Assembly: GCA_016720835.1 (NCBI GenBank)
Contig: JADKJW010000031.1
Span: forward strand, 248,001-312,000
Direction of reading: 5' to 3'
DNA length: 64,000 nucleotides
Origin: Ignavibacteria bacterium
GTDB taxonomy: Bacteria > Bacteroidota > Ignavibacteria > SZUA-365
Part shown: piece by piece, positions 54,563 through 64,000 of the stretch
How the letters are laid out: each line of letters starts with the position of its first letter
How positions within the stretch are numbered: the stretch's first letter is position 1
The notes under the pieces: generated by a model
Database searches by the model: none
Seen by the model: only the letters and a program-made list of their open reading frames with translations
Told to the model about the DNA's origin: nothing
Translations under genes and position numbers: made by a program

Positions 54563-55488
54563 TGCAACAGAGCGGCATGCAGTCCATCGCCGTCGGCAGC
54601 CCGTCGCAGACGCTGCGCGACATCCTCTCCGCCTATCACGAGCTGACCAAGCCCGGCATCACGATGATGGTGGTGATCACCGCCGCGGCGGGATTCTACC
54701 TCGCGCTGCCGGGCAACGCTTTCGTGACCCTGACCTTCGAATACGCCGCGCGTTTCCTCGCCACGCTGGCGGGCACGGCCCTCGTGTCGGCGGGCAGTTG
54801 CGCGCTCAACCACGTGATGGAGCGGCGCTACGACGAGCAGATGAAGCGCACGATGAACCGCCCGATCCCGAGCGGGCGCGTGCGCAGCGAGCATGCCGTG
54901 GTCTTCGGCCTGGCGCTGACCGTGGCGGGTCTCGCGCTGCTCGGTTCCCTCAACATGCTCGCCGCTTCGCTCGCGGCGCTGACCTGGATCATGTACATCG
55001 GCGTGTACACGCCATTGAAGCGCAAGACGCAGCTCGCCACGCTCATCGGCGGCATACCCGGCGCGTTGCCGCCGCTCGGCGGCTGGGTGATGGGCGGCGG
55101 ACGCATCGAGGCGGGCGGCATCCTGCTCTTCATCATTCTTTTTCTCTGGCAGATGCCGCACTTCCTGTCGCTCGCGTGGATGTACCGCAAGGATTACGAG
55201 CGCGGCGGCTTCCCGATGCTGACCGTGCTCGACGAGACCGGCATGGTGGTGGCGCGGCACATCGTGTCGTACACCGTCCTGCTCGTGCTGTTCAGCGCGT
55301 CGCTCGGCGCCTTCGGCGTGACGGGGATGATCTCCTTCGTCGGCTCGCTCGCGCTGGGCGCGGGCTTCATCGCGATGGGCCTGCGTTTCTTCCTCGACCG
55401 GTCGAGCGCGAAGGCGCGGGCGGTGCTGCTCTCGTCCTACGTGTATCTGCTCGCGATTCTCGCCCTCATGTTCATCGACAAAGCCTAA
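54562..55488 (+). CDS. ctaB: Protoheme IX farnesyltransferase (heme O synthase)
   Basis: This 308-residue UbiA-family prenyltransferase attaches farnesyl to heme B to give heme O, the substrate of CtaA. It has the family entry [19 protein letters not shown], the polyprenyl-binding region [20 protein letters not shown] (a variant of N-x3-D-x3-D-x-MKRTxNRP), the second conserved loop [20 protein letters not shown], and [21 protein letters not shown]. About eight helices are visible. The start overlaps the ctaA stop, indicating translational coupling of the two heme A steps. Confidence 0.94.
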   Translation: MQQSGMQSIAVGSPSQTLRDILSAYHELTKPGITMMVVITAAAGFYLALPGNAFVTLTFEYAARFLATLAGTALVSAGSCALNHVMERRYDEQMKRTMNRPIPSGRVRSEHAVVFGLALTVAGLALLGSLNMLAASLAALTWIMYIGVYTPLKRKTQLATLIGGIPGALPPLGGWVMGGGRIEAGGILLFIILFLWQMPHFLSLAWMYRKDYERGGFPMLTVLDETGMVVARHIVSYTVLLVLFSASLGAFGVTGMISFVGSLALGAGFIAMGLRFFLDRSSAKARAVLLSSYVYLLAILALMFIDKA

Positions 55489-55502
55489 GGAACGGAATTC
55501 CC

Positions 55503-56092
55503 ATGTCGACATCACACGCCCTTCCCATCCGCACCAACACCGGCCTGCCGCACGCGAAGCTGGGAATGTGGATCTTCATCGCCTCGGAGATCATGTTCTT
55601 CACCGGCTTCTTCGGCGCCTTCCTCGTGCTGCGCAACCTCAACGTGGCGATGTTCGCCGAAAGCGCCTCGCATCTCGACAAGGTGGTGGCCACCATCAAC
55701 ACCGCGATCCTGATTTCGAGCAGTCTCACGATGGCGCTGGCGCACCTCGCCCTGGAGAAGGGGGAGCAGAAACAGTTCCGGCTCTTCCTGTTCCTGACCA
55801 TCGTGTGCGCCTTCGGCTTTCTCGGCTTCAAGAGTTTCGAGTATATCACGAAGTTCCACCACGGGCTGTATCCGTGGACGAACAGCTTTTCGCGACGTAC
55901 TTCACGATGACCGGCTTCCACGCGGCGCACGTGATCGGCGGCCTGATCCCGATGGCGTGGATGCTCGTGAAGTCGCTGACCAAGGGCTATCCGCAAGCCA
56001 TGCATCATCGCGTGGAAGCGCTGGGGCTGTACTGGCACTTCGTGGATCTCGTGTGGATTTTTCTGTTCCCGACCCTGTATCTCATTTTCTGA
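55503..56092 (+). CDS. coxC: Cytochrome c oxidase subunit III, one frameshift
   Basis: This subunit III of about 197 residues starts at the ATG of [14 protein letters not shown]. The first frame carries helices 1-4 ([60 protein letters not shown]) to LYPWTNS. The rest ([19 protein letters not shown], then [20 protein letters not shown]) is in another frame. The break is a four-base T run at 55887-55890, where five T would read AGC TTT TTC GCG ACG and give SFFATYF. It is a probable consensus error, not a broken oxidase. Subunit III stabilises subunit I and proton uptake. Confidence 0.92.
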
Positions 56093-56112
56093 AACGGGCC
56101 ATCGGAGCGCGC

Positions 56113-56394
56113 ATGTCATCGACACTCAGTTTCGAACAGATCAAGAAAAAATACTTCCGCGTGTTCCTCGCGCTGATGGTGCTGACCGTCGTCACGGTTG
56201 CCGTCAGCTTCGTCCACCTCGGCGGCTGGCTCGCCATCGTCGTGGGCATCGCCATCGCGCTCGTGAAGGGCGCGCTGGTGGCGTCGATCTTCATGCATCT
56301 GCGCTTCGACAACCGGCGCCTGCGCGTGTTCGTGTACGTGCCGGTGTTTTTCTTCCTTATTCTCGTCCTGACGCTGACGAAGCTGGGCTTGTAG
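56113..56394 (+). CDS. coxD: Cytochrome c oxidase subunit IV (caa3/prokaryotic type)
   Basis: This 93-residue protein has three helices (KYFRVFLALMVLTVVTVAVS; LAIVVGIAIALVKGALVASI; VFVYVPVFFFLILVLTLT) and the family motif VKGALVASIFMHLRFD. It begins at the ATG of MSSTLSFEQIKKKYF, 20 bases after coxC. It is the small stabilising subunit of caa3/aa3-type oxidases. Confidence 0.9.
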   Translation: MSSTLSFEQIKKKYFRVFLALMVLTVVTVAVSFVHLGGWLAIVVGIAIALVKGALVASIFMHLRFDNRRLRVFVYVPVFFFLILVLTLTKLGL

Positions 56395-56410
56395 GACAGG
56401 CACGCCGCGC

Positions 56411-57036
56411 ATGATGCTCTCCAGATATTCCATGCACACCGCAGGCGCGCGAAGCGCCGTGACGGCACGCATCGCGCTTGTCGCGCTGCTGGCCCCTGCA
56501 TCGCCGCATGCAGGGCGGGAGGGATGGCGACGCGAACGCGCCGCCGGCCATCCGTCCCGCCCCGGCATTCGCGTACACGGATGCGGACGGACGCACCGTG
56601 AGCAGCGCGAGCCTGGCGGGGAACATCTATGTCGCGTACTTCTTCTTTACGTCCTGCGGCGGGCCCTGCCCGGCAATGAACGCCAGCGCGGCGGAAGCTC
56701 CAGGCCGAGTTCGCGGATCTTTCGGATTTCCGCATCGTCGGTTTCACCGTGGATCCGGAGACCGACACGCCCGCGCGTCTCGCGCAGTACGGCGCCGCAT
56801 ACGGCGCGTCGCGCGACCGCTGGCATTACCTGCGCACCGCGAAGGACAGCGTGGCCGCGCTCGCGTCGAAGGGCTTTCTGATGGGGGACGCCACCACGCC
56901 CGCGATGCACAGCACGCGCTTCGCGCTGGTGGACCGCAGGGGCATGATACGCGGCTACTACGACGGGCTCGACGCGAAGCGCCTCGACGCCCTGCGCGCC
57001 GCCATCCGCGCGCTGGAGAGGGAGGAGCGCGCGTGA
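56411..57036 (+). CDS. SCO1/SenC-type copper chaperone, several frameshifts
   Basis: This protein delivers copper to the CuA centre of CoxB. The readings must be joined: a signal segment in the first frame (TARIALVALL), then a lipobox stretch in a second frame (CIAAC), then the thioredoxin-like domain in a third (PAPAFAYTDADGRTVSSASL, the copper site CGGPCPAMNAS in CxxxC form), and the last part in a fourth reading (LQAEFADLSDFRIVGFTVDP, then HSTRFALVDRRGMIRGYYDG). The changes at about 56491 and 56515 fit one-base deletions in G runs; the one near 56697 fits one extra G. The C-terminal histidine of the copper site is present (MHSTRFAL). The stop overlaps the DUF420 start. Confidence 0.85.
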
Positions 57037-57455
57037 ACGCGTCGTGGCTTCCCCCGTTGAACGCGTCGCTGAACGCGCTCGCGAGCCTGTTCCTGCTCGC
57101 GGGGTACTGGTTCATGAAGCGGAAAAACATCCGCATGCACCGCACCATGATGCTGTCGGCGGTCGTCACCTCGGGCCTCTTCCTGATCTCCTACATCTCG
57201 TACCATCTGAGCACGCATCTCCTCACGCGCTACACGGGCGAAGGGATCGAGCGCGTGGCGTACTTCACCGTGCTGATCTCCCATTCCATTCTTGCGCCGG
57301 CTGTTCCGGTGCTCGCGCTGATCACCATGACGCGCGGACTGCGCGAGAGAATCGACAAGCACCGCCGCATCGCGCGGTGGACGCTGCCCGTGTGGCTGTA
57401 CGTGTCCGTCACCGGCGTCGTCGTCTACGTGATGCTGTATCACTTCAACACCTGA
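57033..57455 (+). CDS. DUF420/CtaM-like membrane protein
   Basis: This 140-residue protein starts at GTG overlapping the SCO stop (GTGA). Four helices are visible: LNASLNALASLFLLAGYWFM, MMLSAVVTSGLFLISYISYH, YFTVLISHSILAPAVPVLAL and LPVWLYVSVTGVVVYVMLYH. Histidines in helices (MHRTMM, YHLSTH, SHSILA) are the DUF420 pattern. Members are encoded beside cytochrome oxidases, and the Bacillus/Staphylococcus homologue CtaM is needed for oxidase maturation. The role here is inferred from position and family. Confidence 0.9.
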   Translation: MNASWLPPLNASLNALASLFLLAGYWFMKRKNIRMHRTMMLSAVVTSGLFLISYISYHLSTHLLTRYTGEGIERVAYFTVLISHSILAPAVPVLALITMTRGLRERIDKHRRIARWTLPVWLYVSVTGVVVYVMLYHFNT

Positions 57456-57462
57456 CGGTCCG

Positions 57463-57753
57463 ATGAAACCTCTCGCACGACTCCTCCTGCTGCTCTCGCT
57501 CCTCTTCGCGATCCCGGCGCTGTCCGGCGACGCGCGCGCCTGTCCCAACTGCAAGGAGGCGTACGCGGAGTCCGACGGCTCGAGCGTGGCAGCGGGGTAC
57601 AGCGACAGCATCACGCTGCTGATGGGCGTGCCGGTGCTGCTGCTTGCGGCGATCACGATCCGCCTGTGGTGGACGATGAGACGGACGCGGGGCCTCGCGC
57701 CGGAAGCGACAGGAAACGGCGACACCGACACACGAATCGATCCCCAACCATAA
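57463..57753 (+). CDS. Small exported membrane protein between cox and act genes
   Basis: This 96-residue protein has a signal-like N-terminus (LARLLLLLSLLFAIPALSG), then ACPNCKEAYAESDGSS with a CxxC pair just after the cleavage site, a helix (SITLLMGVPVLLLAAITIRL) and a polar tail. Similar small proteins lie beside cox/act genes in other bacteria; the CPNCKEA motif may bind a metal or form a disulfide. The exact function is unknown. Confidence 0.72.
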   Translation: MKPLARLLLLLSLLFAIPALSGDARACPNCKEAYAESDGSSVAAGYSDSITLLMGVPVLLLAAITIRLWWTMRRTRGLAPEATGNGDTDTRIDPQP

Positions 57754-57759
57754 CTGCCC

Positions 57760-58371
57760 ATGTTTTCCGCATCCATCGACAAGCAGATAAAGCGCGCCAT
57801 TCTCGCGGGTCTCGTCACCACGGCCGTCGCGGCCGTCGTGTTCTACTTCGGCAGGCACCCGTCCCTGATGGACGTCGGCTACCGTCCACAACAGCCCGTG
57901 CCCTTCGACCACGCGGTGCACGCGGGGTCGCTCAAGATCGCCTGTGTGTACTGCCACACGAGCGTGGAGAAGTCCGCCCACTCCACCGTGCCGCCGACCA
58001 GCACGTGCATGAACTGCCACAGCATCGTCAAGCGCGAGAGCCCCAAGCTGCGCCTTGTGCGCGAGAGCGTGGAAAAGAACATCGCCATTCCCTGGGTGCG
58101 CATCCACCGACTGCCGGATTACGCCTTCTTCAATCACAGCCGCCACATCACGGCGGGCATCGACTGCGCGTCCTGCCATGGCGAGGTGGAGAAGCAGGGT
58201 GTTGTCGTGCAGAAGAAGCCGCTGACCATGGGGTGGTGCCTCGAATGCCACCGCAACCCCGAGCCCTTCGTCATCCGGACGCGCGCCATATCGGGCGTCG
58301 ACGTGCGGCCCGAGGTGCTTGCCAAACCCGTGCCCAAAGGCCCGGAGAATTGTTCCACCTGTCATCATTGA
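57760..58371 (+). CDS. actA: Alternative Complex III pentaheme cytochrome c subunit
   Basis: This 203-residue protein has one N-terminal anchor helix (AILAGLVTTAVAAVVFYFG) and five CxxCH heme sites: CVYCH, CMNCH, CASCH, CLECH and CSTCH. Additional histidines (FDHAVHAG; NHSRHIT) serve as distal ligands. The pattern is that of ActA, the pentaheme subunit of the quinol:cytochrome c oxidoreductase that replaces the bc1 complex. It passes electrons from the complex to a periplasmic acceptor. The following actB gene starts 61 bases downstream. Confidence 0.93.
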   Translation: MFSASIDKQIKRAILAGLVTTAVAAVVFYFGRHPSLMDVGYRPQQPVPFDHAVHAGSLKIACVYCHTSVEKSAHSTVPPTSTCMNCHSIVKRESPKLRLVRESVEKNIAIPWVRIHRLPDYAFFNHSRHITAGIDCASCHGEVEKQGVVVQKKPLTMGWCLECHRNPEPFVIRTRAISGVDVRPEVLAKPVPKGPENCSTCHH

Positions 58372-58432
58372 TCCACGCGCGCGCGACGACGGCATTGAAA
58401 ACAGACCCACAGGTCCTTTTTATCATACACGC

Positions 58433-61400
58433 ATGAACGACCCACAATCCACTGGAAAAACGTACTGGAAGAGCTTCGAGGAGCTGGCCCAGGATCCCGC
58501 GGTCATGGAGCAGATGCATCATGAATTTCCCGCGGACTACGACGAGCCGCTCGGCGCGTCCGGATCCATGACGCGGCGCAGCTTCGTCGGACTGCTCGGC
58601 GCTTCGATGGCCCTGGCGACCGCGGGCTGCCGGCGGCCCGAACAGGAGATCGTCCCGTACGTCAAGAAGCCGGAGTACATGATCCCCGGCGTGGCCAACC
58701 ATTTCGCGACGGCCTTTTCGATCGGGAATTTCGCGAGCGGGCTGCTCGTGCGCTCCCGTGAAGGGCGCCCGGTCAAGATCGAAGGCAACGATCTCGATCC
58801 CGTCAGCCGCGGCAAGTCCGGCCATCTCGCGCAAGCCTCGCTGCTCGCGCTGTACGATCCCGACCGCATGCTGCGGCCGACGGTCAACAACAGCGACTCG
58901 ACCCCGCAGAACGCCTTCACGCGCATGGCGGCGGCCATCAAGGACGCCGCCGCGAAGGGCAGGCAGGTGCGCATCGTCGTCGACGAGCACGCCTCGCCCA
59001 CCATGGCCGCGTTGCTCGCCGAGGCCCAGGCCGCGCTGCCGAACTGCCGCGTCGTCACCTGGCCCGCCATCAGCGCCTGGGGCGCGGCGGAAGCCAACAA
59101 GGCCGTGCTCGGCGCCGACGGCATCCTCGTGCCCGACCTGTCGAAGGCAGGCGTGATTCTCGGCATCGAGGCCGACTTCCTCGGCGCCGATCCCGAAGCC
59201 GTGTACCACATCCGGAATTTTGCCGCCGGCCGCAAGCCCTCGCGCGAGAAGCCCGCCATGAGCCGCTTCTACGCCGTGGAGGCGACGATGACGCTCACGG
59301 GTTCCAACGCCGACGAGCGCATCCGCATCCGTCCCTCCGAGATCAACGAATTCCTCCTCGCGCTCCTGCACGAGCTCGCCGTCGTGCGCACGCGCGCGGG
59401 TCTCGACGCCGCGCTGCTCGCCGAAGTGGCGAAGCACAAGAATCCGCGTTTCCCGAAAATCGCCGCGCTCGCGGCGGACCTCGTCGCGAAGCCCTCGGTC
59501 GTGATGGTCGGACGCCATCTGCCCGCGGAGACGCACGCGCTGGGCGTGCTTGTCAACCAGCTCGTCGGCGCGTACCAGCCCGGCGCGCCGTACGGCGACC
59601 GCCGCATGCTGCCCTTCAGCAATTCCAAGAAGGCCGAGATCGAAACCCTCCGCGCGGAGCTGCAGCGCGGCGATGTGGGCGTGCTGCTCTTTGCCGACGT
59701 CAATCCCGCCTACGCCATGCCCGCCGGCGCCTTCAAGGCGCTGACGTCGAAGGTGCTGCACCGCTTCTCCTTCTCGCTGTACGCGGACGAGACGTCCAAG
59801 GCCTGCCAGATCTTCGTGCCGGTCAACCACTTCCTCGAAGCCTGGAGCGACGCGCGCGCCCTCGACGAATCGCTGATGGTGGCGCAGCCGCTCATCGCGC
59901 CGATGAACGAGCATCAGCCGTCGCTCGGCGACGCGATCCTCAAGCTTGTGCAGGCCGTCGATCCCGCGAAGCTCGCGGGAGTGACAAGCTTCCACGGCTA
60001 CATCCGCGCGCGCTGGGAACGCGAAGTCTATCCGATCGCGGGCGGCGCGTCCTTCGCCGCATTCTGGGAGCAGACCCTGAAGACCGGCAGCGTCGCGATG
60101 CAACCCGCGCCACGCGCGGTCGCGTTCAACGGCGCGGCAGCACTGCCCTTCGTGCGCAATGCGCAAACGGCCATCCCTGCGGCGCCGCTCGTGCTCGGCG
60201 TGCTTCCCTCGAACGTGCTGTACGACGGCCGCTACGCCAACCTCGGCTGGCTCCAGGAACTCCCCGATCCCGTGACCAAGGTCACCTGGGACAATCTCGC
60301 CGTCATGAGCAGGAGCACCGCCGCGAAACTCGGCGTCAACCAGGAAGACGTCATCGCGATCAGCACCGCCGCGGGACGCCTCGAGCTGCCCGTGTTTCTG
60401 CAGCCGGGCGCGGCCGACGGCGCGATCTTCACCGCGGCGGGCTACGGCCGGACGGAAGGGGGACGCGTGTCGGACGGCGTCGGCGCCAATGCCTTCCGCG
60501 TCATGCCCGACGGGGTCGCTTCCATCGGCTACACGGCCTGCACGGTGACGAAGACCGGCGCGAAGCACCCGATCGCGTCCACGCAGAATCACCATTCGCT
60601 GAGCGGCGACGAGGTGTTCGGTATCGACCGTTCCGACATCGTGAAGGAGGGTACGCTCGCGGCCTTCCTGAAGAATCCCGAATCGCTGTTCGCGGGCGAA
60701 CTGCCCGTCGTCGGCGCGCCGGGACAGCACGACACGCCGCTGAGCATCATGCCCGAACACGACTACTCGAAGGGACACCGCTGGGGCATGTCCATCGACG
60801 CGTCCGCCTGCGTCGGCTGCAACGCCTGCGTCGTGGCCTGCGTGTCGGAGAACAACATCCCCATGGTCGGAAAAGAACAGGTGTTGCGCGGCCGCGAGAT
60901 GCACTGGCTGCGAATCGACCGCTACTACGCGGGCGACGAGGACGCCCCGGGCACGCTGCTGCAACCGATGCTCTGCCAGCATTGCGAGAACGCGCCCTGC
61001 GAGAACGTGTGCCCCGTGGCCGCGACCACGCACAGTCCCGAGGGCCTGAACGAAATGACCTACAACCGCTGCGTCGGCACGCGCTACTGCTCCAACAACT
61101 GCCCGTACAAGGTGCGCCGCTTCAACTTCCTGGCCTACCACGAGGACGAGCGCGAGCCCGTGACGATGGTGTTCAATCCCGACGTCACCGTGCGCATGCG
61201 CGGCGTGATGGAGAAGTGCACCTTCTGTGTGCAGCGCATCAACGAGGCCAAGTTCCACGCGAAGAACGAGGGCCGCGCCCTCGTCGACGACGGCGAGGTG
61301 GTCACCGCCTGCCAGCAGGCCTGTCCGGCGGACGCCATCGTGTTCGGCAACACCAACGATCCCGCGAGCGCCGTGTCGAAGCTGCGCGCGTCTGAACGCG

Positions 61401-61486
61401 GCTACCACGTGCTGCGCGAACTCAACGTGCGGCCGTCCATCACCTACCTCGCGAAAATTCGAAACACCCACGGAGAGAACGCATGA
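58433..61486 (+). CDS. actB: Alternative Complex III subunit B (molybdopterin-like plus iron-sulfur domains)
   Basis: This 1,017-residue protein starts at the ATG of [21 protein letters not shown] twin-arginine signal ([20 protein letters not shown]) is near residue 45. The N-terminal two thirds resemble a molybdopterin oxidoreductase fold, as in all ActB proteins, which do not bind molybdenum. The C-terminal third is a four-cluster ferredoxin domain: [42 protein letters not shown] and CQQACP. It relays electrons from quinol sites to ActA. The stop overlaps the actC start by four bases. Confidence 0.95.
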   Translation: MNDPQSTGKTYWKSFEELAQDPAVMEQMHHEFPADYDEPLGASGSMTRRSFVGLLGASMALATAGCRRPEQEIVPYVKKPEYMIPGVANHFATAFSIGNFASGLLVRSREGRPVKIEGNDLDPVSRGKSGHLAQASLLALYDPDRMLRPTVNNSDSTPQNAFTRMAAAIKDAAAKGRQVRIVVDEHASPTMAALLAEAQAALPNCRVVTWPAISAWGAAEANKAVLGADGILVPDLSKAGVILGIEADFLGADPEAVYHIRNFAAGRKPSREKPAMSRFYAVEATMTLTGSNADERIRIRPSEINEFLLALLHELAVVRTRAGLDAALLAEVAKHKNPRFPKIAALAADLVAKPSVVMVGRHLPAETHALGVLVNQLVGAYQPGAPYGDRRMLPFSNSKKAEIETLRAELQRGDVGVLLFADVNPAYAMPAGAFKALTSKVLHRFSFSLYADETSKACQIFVPVNHFLEAWSDARALDESLMVAQPLIAPMNEHQPSLGDAILKLVQAVDPAKLAGVTSFHGYIRARWEREVYPIAGGASFAAFWEQTLKTGSVAMQPAPRAVAFNGAAALPFVRNAQTAIPAAPLVLGVLPSNVLYDGRYANLGWLQELPDPVTKVTWDNLAVMSRSTAAKLGVNQEDVIAISTAAGRLELPVFLQPGAADGAIFTAAGYGRTEGGRVSDGVGANAFRVMPDGVASIGYTACTVTKTGAKHPIASTQNHHSLSGDEVFGIDRSDIVKEGTLAAFLKNPESLFAGELPVVGAPGQHDTPLSIMPEHDYSKGHRWGMSIDASACVGCNACVVACVSENNIPMVGKEQVLRGREMHWLRIDRYYAGDEDAPGTLLQPMLCQHCENAPCENVCPVAATTHSPEGLNEMTYNRCVGTRYCSNNCPYKVRRFNFLAYHEDEREPVTMVFNPDVTVRMRGVMEKCTFCVQRINEAKFHAKNEGRALVDDGEVVTACQQACPADAIVFGNTNDPASAVSKLRASERGYHVLRELNVRPSITYLAKIRNTHGENA

Positions 61487-62922
61487 GCACGCCCACCGAC
61501 AGACCTCTCCGCGATCCCTGGGCGCGCGCCGAGGTCGCCGCGGCGACGATTGAAAGCGGGCACCGCGAACCCCTGTTCATCGGCATGCCGACGGCCGGCG
61601 AAGTCACCGAGAAAGTATCGAACGTCGTCGAGCGCAAGCCGTCGAAGGCCTTTTTCCTCGCGTTGACGATCACGTCGTCCATCGCCGGCTGGGGCGTGCT
61701 CACCATTCTCTACACCATCGTGACCGGCATCGGCGTCTGGGGCAACAACCAGCCCGTCGGCTGGGCGTGGGACATCACGAACTTCGTGTTCTGGATCGGC
61801 ATCGGTCACGCGGGCACGCTGATCTCCGCCATCCTCTTCCTCTTCCGCCAGAACTGGCGCACGGCCATCAACCGCGCGGCCGAGGCCATGACCATTTTCG
61901 CCGTGATGTGCGCGCTGATCTTCCCGATCATCCACACCGGCCGTCCCTGGGTGGCCGTGTACTGGCTGCTGCCGCTGCCGAATCAGATGGAGATGTGGGT
62001 GAACTTCCGTTCGCCGCTGCTCTGGGACGTGTTCGCCGTGTCCACGTACTTCACGGTGTCCCTGATGTTCTGGTTCGTGGGGCTCGTGCCCGACCTCGCC
62101 ACGCTGCGCAACCGCGCGACGAAGAAGATCTCGAAAATCGTCTTCACCGTGCTGAGTCTCGGCTGGACCGGCGCGAACCGCCACTGGCACCGCTACGAGA
62201 AGGCCTACCTCATCCTGGCCGGACTGTCCACGCCGCTCGTGCTGTCGGTGCACACCATCGTGAGTTTCGATTTCGCCGTGTCGATCATCCCGGGCTGGCA
62301 CACCACCATCTTCCCGCCGTATTTCGTGGCGGGCGCCATTTTCTCGGGTTTCGCGATGGTGCTGACGCTGATGATCATCGCGCGCAAGCTCCTCGGCCTC
62401 GAGCAGTTCCTGACGCTCAAGCACATCGAGAACATGAACAAGATCCTCATGGCCACCGGCATGATGGTGGGCTACGCGTACGGCGTGGAGTTCTTCATCG
62501 CGTGGTACAGCGGCAATCCCTTCGAGCGTTTCATCTTCATCAACCGCGCCTTCGGGCCCTACGCGTGGGCGTACTGGACGATGGTGACGTGCAACGTCTT
62601 CATCCCGCAGCTCTTCTGGTTCAAGAAGATCCGCCGCAACCTCGCCATCACCTGGGTGATTTCGATCTTCGTGAACATCGGCATGTGGTTCGAGCGTTTC
62701 GTGATCATCGCCACCTCGCTGCATCGCGACTTTCTGCCCTCCAGCTGGGGCTACTTCACGCCGACCTGGATCGACGTCTCGATTTTCGCCGGCACCGTGG
62801 GCATTTTCCTGACGCTCTTCCTGCTCTTCGCGAAGTACCTGCCCGTGCTCGCGATGGCGGAGGTGAAGAGCATTCTTCCCGGCGCGCAACCCACGCACAA
62901 CGGACACGGAGGAACGCACTGA
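61483..62922 (+). CDS. actC: Alternative Complex III subunit C (NrfD-like)
   Basis: This 479-residue integral membrane protein of the NrfD/PsrC family has about ten helices. It binds menaquinol or ubiquinol and is the membrane quinol-oxidising subunit. Landmarks include [79 protein letters not shown] and [17 protein letters not shown]. The overlap with actB at the start and with actD at the stop (TGATG) indicates tight translational coupling. Confidence 0.96.
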   Translation: MSTPTDRPLRDPWARAEVAAATIESGHREPLFIGMPTAGEVTEKVSNVVERKPSKAFFLALTITSSIAGWGVLTILYTIVTGIGVWGNNQPVGWAWDITNFVFWIGIGHAGTLISAILFLFRQNWRTAINRAAEAMTIFAVMCALIFPIIHTGRPWVAVYWLLPLPNQMEMWVNFRSPLLWDVFAVSTYFTVSLMFWFVGLVPDLATLRNRATKKISKIVFTVLSLGWTGANRHWHRYEKAYLILAGLSTPLVLSVHTIVSFDFAVSIIPGWHTTIFPPYFVAGAIFSGFAMVLTLMIIARKLLGLEQFLTLKHIENMNKILMATGMMVGYAYGVEFFIAWYSGNPFERFIFINRAFGPYAWAYWTMVTCNVFIPQLFWFKKIRRNLAITWVISIFVNIGMWFERFVIIATSLHRDFLPSSWGYFTPTWIDVSIFAGTVGIFLTLFLLFAKYLPVLAMAEVKSILPGAQPTHNGHGGTH

Positions 62923-63461
62923 TGACCTCGCTTGCAGGCCTCACAGGCATCTTCACGAATCCCGACAGCGTGCTGCACGCGGCCGCGAAGTTGCGCGACG
63001 CCGGGTATCGGAAGTTTGATTTCCACACGCCGTATCCCGTGCACGGTCTCGACGACGCCATGGGCGTGCGTCCCACCATCCTGCCGTGGATCTCGCTCGT
63101 CGCGGGCTTCACCGGCGCCCTGGTGGCCATCCACCTGCAGTGGTGGACCGGCGCCGTGGATTACAAGCTCATCGTGGGAGGGAAGCCCTTCTTCGCGATG
63201 GAGCCGTCCATCCCCATCGCCTTCGAGCTCACTGTGCTGCTGAGCGCCACGGCCACCGTCGTCGGCATGTTCGCGCTGAACGGGCTGCCGGCGTGGTTCT
63301 CGAAGTGGCAGCGCGGTCCGCACTTCGCGCGCAGCACCGACGACGCCTTCGTGCTGACCGTGGACGCCGGCGATCCGCTCTTCCACACGGACAAGACCAA
63401 AGCATTTCTCGAATCCATCGGCGCCGAACAGGTCAGCCTCGTCGAATACCACGATGCATAA
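62922..63461 (+). CDS. actD: Alternative Complex III subunit D
   Basis: This 179-residue protein has a cytoplasmic N-terminal domain (TGIFTNPDSVLHAAAKLRDA, then FDFHTPYPVHGLDDAMG) and two helices (WISLVAGFTGALVAIHLQWW; PIAFELTVLLSATATVVGMF), then a C-terminal domain (STDDAFVLTVDAGDP). This DUF3341 pattern is ActD. It starts at an ATG overlapping the actC stop, and its own stop overlaps the actE start by eight bases. Confidence 0.93.
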   Translation: MTSLAGLTGIFTNPDSVLHAAAKLRDAGYRKFDFHTPYPVHGLDDAMGVRPTILPWISLVAGFTGALVAIHLQWWTGAVDYKLIVGGKPFFAMEPSIPIAFELTVLLSATATVVGMFALNGLPAWFSKWQRGPHFARSTDDAFVLTVDAGDPLFHTDKTKAFLESIGAEQVSLVEYHDA

Positions 63462-64000
63462 ACGCCACCGTATCCTCGCCGGCGCCGTTCTCGGCGTCGC
63501 CGTCCTCGTCTTCGTCGCGCTCTGGGCCGGCAACGACTTCCAGCCGCTGCGCTCCACCGAGCCGCCTTTCCAGCTGCGCTACGACATGCAGTACCAGCAG
63601 AACCTGCGCGCGCAGCAGCCGAGCAGCGCCTTCGCAGACCGCAAGTCCATGCGCGATCATGTGCCCGGCACCCTGCCGCGCGACGGCGAGGTGTTCACCG
63701 ACACGAGCTGGGAGCAAACCGAGGCGCGCCTCCGCGATCCGCTGCCCCCGGCCACGCCCGCGCTGCTCGCGCGCGGCCGCAACCGCTTCAACAGCTTCTG
63801 CGCGCCCTGCCATTCCGCCAACGGACAGGACACCACCGAGGTGGTGCGCAAGGGCATGCAGAAGCCGCCCAACCTCGCCGCCGCCAAGGCGAAGGGATAT
63901 TCGGATGCGCATCTCTTTTACATCATCAGCCGGGGACAGAACATCATGCCGGGCTACGCCGACAAGCTCGTGCCGGCCGATCGCTGGGCGGTGATCCGTC
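63454..64000 (+). CDS. actE: Alternative Complex III subunit E, monoheme cytochrome c (partial)
   Basis: This gene is cut by the window end after 182 codons. It has an N-terminal anchor helix (ILAGAVLGVAVLVFVALWAG) and a cytochrome c domain with one CxxCH site (NSFCAPCHSANGQ) and a candidate methionine ligand (QNIMPGYADKL). The N-terminal region (TEPPFQLRYDMQYQQNLRAQ, then MRDHVPGTLPRDG) is typical of ActE. actF and further subunits would be expected just beyond the window. Confidence 0.92.
   Translation, partial: MHKRHRILAGAVLGVAVLVFVALWAGNDFQPLRSTEPPFQLRYDMQYQQNLRAQQPSSAFADRKSMRDHVPGTLPRDGEVFTDTSWEQTEARLRDPLPPATPALLARGRNRFNSFCAPCHSANGQDTTEVVRKGMQKPPNLAAAKAKGYSDAHLFYIISRGQNIMPGYADKLVPADRWAVIR

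Noticed and set aside
58271..61471. A 1,066-codon open frame antisense to actB
   Set aside because: High-GC coding DNA often leaves the opposite strand open. The translation is rich in Arg, His, Gly and Ala with no domain pattern, while the plus-strand actB has a full set of conserved motifs.

Overview
The window looks like a chromosomal segment from a free-living, high-GC bacterium of the Bacteroidota/Chlorobiota (FCB) side of the tree, perhaps Ignavibacteria- or Kapabacteria-like. The evidence is several secreted multidomain proteins ending in type IX secretion (T9SS) C-terminal sorting domains (around 1060, 12346, 14629 and 39910), an Alternative Complex III (act) operon beside an A2-type caa3-like cytochrome oxidase cluster, ECF sigma/anti-sigma pairs, and TTGACA-N17-TANNTT promoters. 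No rRNA, tRNA, CRISPR array or intact insertion sequence was seen.

Layout. 1-269 is the 3' end of nuoF. 479-5268 holds a small dual-specificity-type phosphatase, a frameshifted BNR-repeat T9SS protein, an FAD oxidoreductase and a Bor-like lipoprotein. 5511-5924 is an in-frame fusion of a shortened BrnT toxin with BrnA antitoxin. 6163-12346 carries a pyrimidine-nucleoside phosphorylase and a very large von Willebrand A/Ig-like T9SS protein. 12836-14503 has a YgjP-type metallopeptidase and an ECF sigma/zinc anti-sigma pair. 14629-19597 (minus strand) is a second ECF operon whose anti-sigma factor appears to span both membranes, followed by a lipoprotein and a T9SS cargo. 19758-29884 is housekeeping and stress metabolism: DUF302 and DUF6132 proteins, thioredoxin, KatG, a radical SAM enzyme, oxidoreductases, a four-helix-bundle protein, DUF4386 and an aldo/keto reductase.

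30193-42220 is an island of visibly lower GC. It encodes a Hanks-type Ser/Thr kinase, a PEGA-DUF4384 membrane protein (probably the kinase's own C-terminal half), a giant SBBP/Ig/cadherin-like T9SS surface protein, a membrane-anchored protein and an exported caspase-family peptidase, all in one direction and tightly spaced. This is the best candidate for an undescribed system. It is bordered by gene wreckage: an hsdS tail on the left, and on the right (42287-44011) remnants of a lipoprotein, a HigA antitoxin, an addiction-module antitoxin/RelE-like pair, a T9SS tail and a VOC protein. 44228-49872 contains small membrane, ATP-grasp, DUF2938, DUF4386, DUF4160/DUF2442, AHSA1 and DUF4256 genes.

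50258-64000 is a respiratory supercluster: cytochrome c, coxB, coxA, ctaA, ctaB, coxC, coxD, SCO, DUF420, a small membrane protein, then actA-actE (the last one cut by the window end). Together these should take electrons from quinol through ACIII and cytochrome c to oxygen, and include heme A synthesis and CuA assembly factors.

Two window-wide features matter for the reader. First, many intergenic spaces carry heptanucleotide tandem repeats of several consensus types, often as inverted arms around a shared core. Second, at least ten genes are interrupted by single-base indels, nearly all apparent deletions and often in homopolymers. This is more like consensus sequencing error than biological decay, so those genes are annotated as whole CDS with the break stated.
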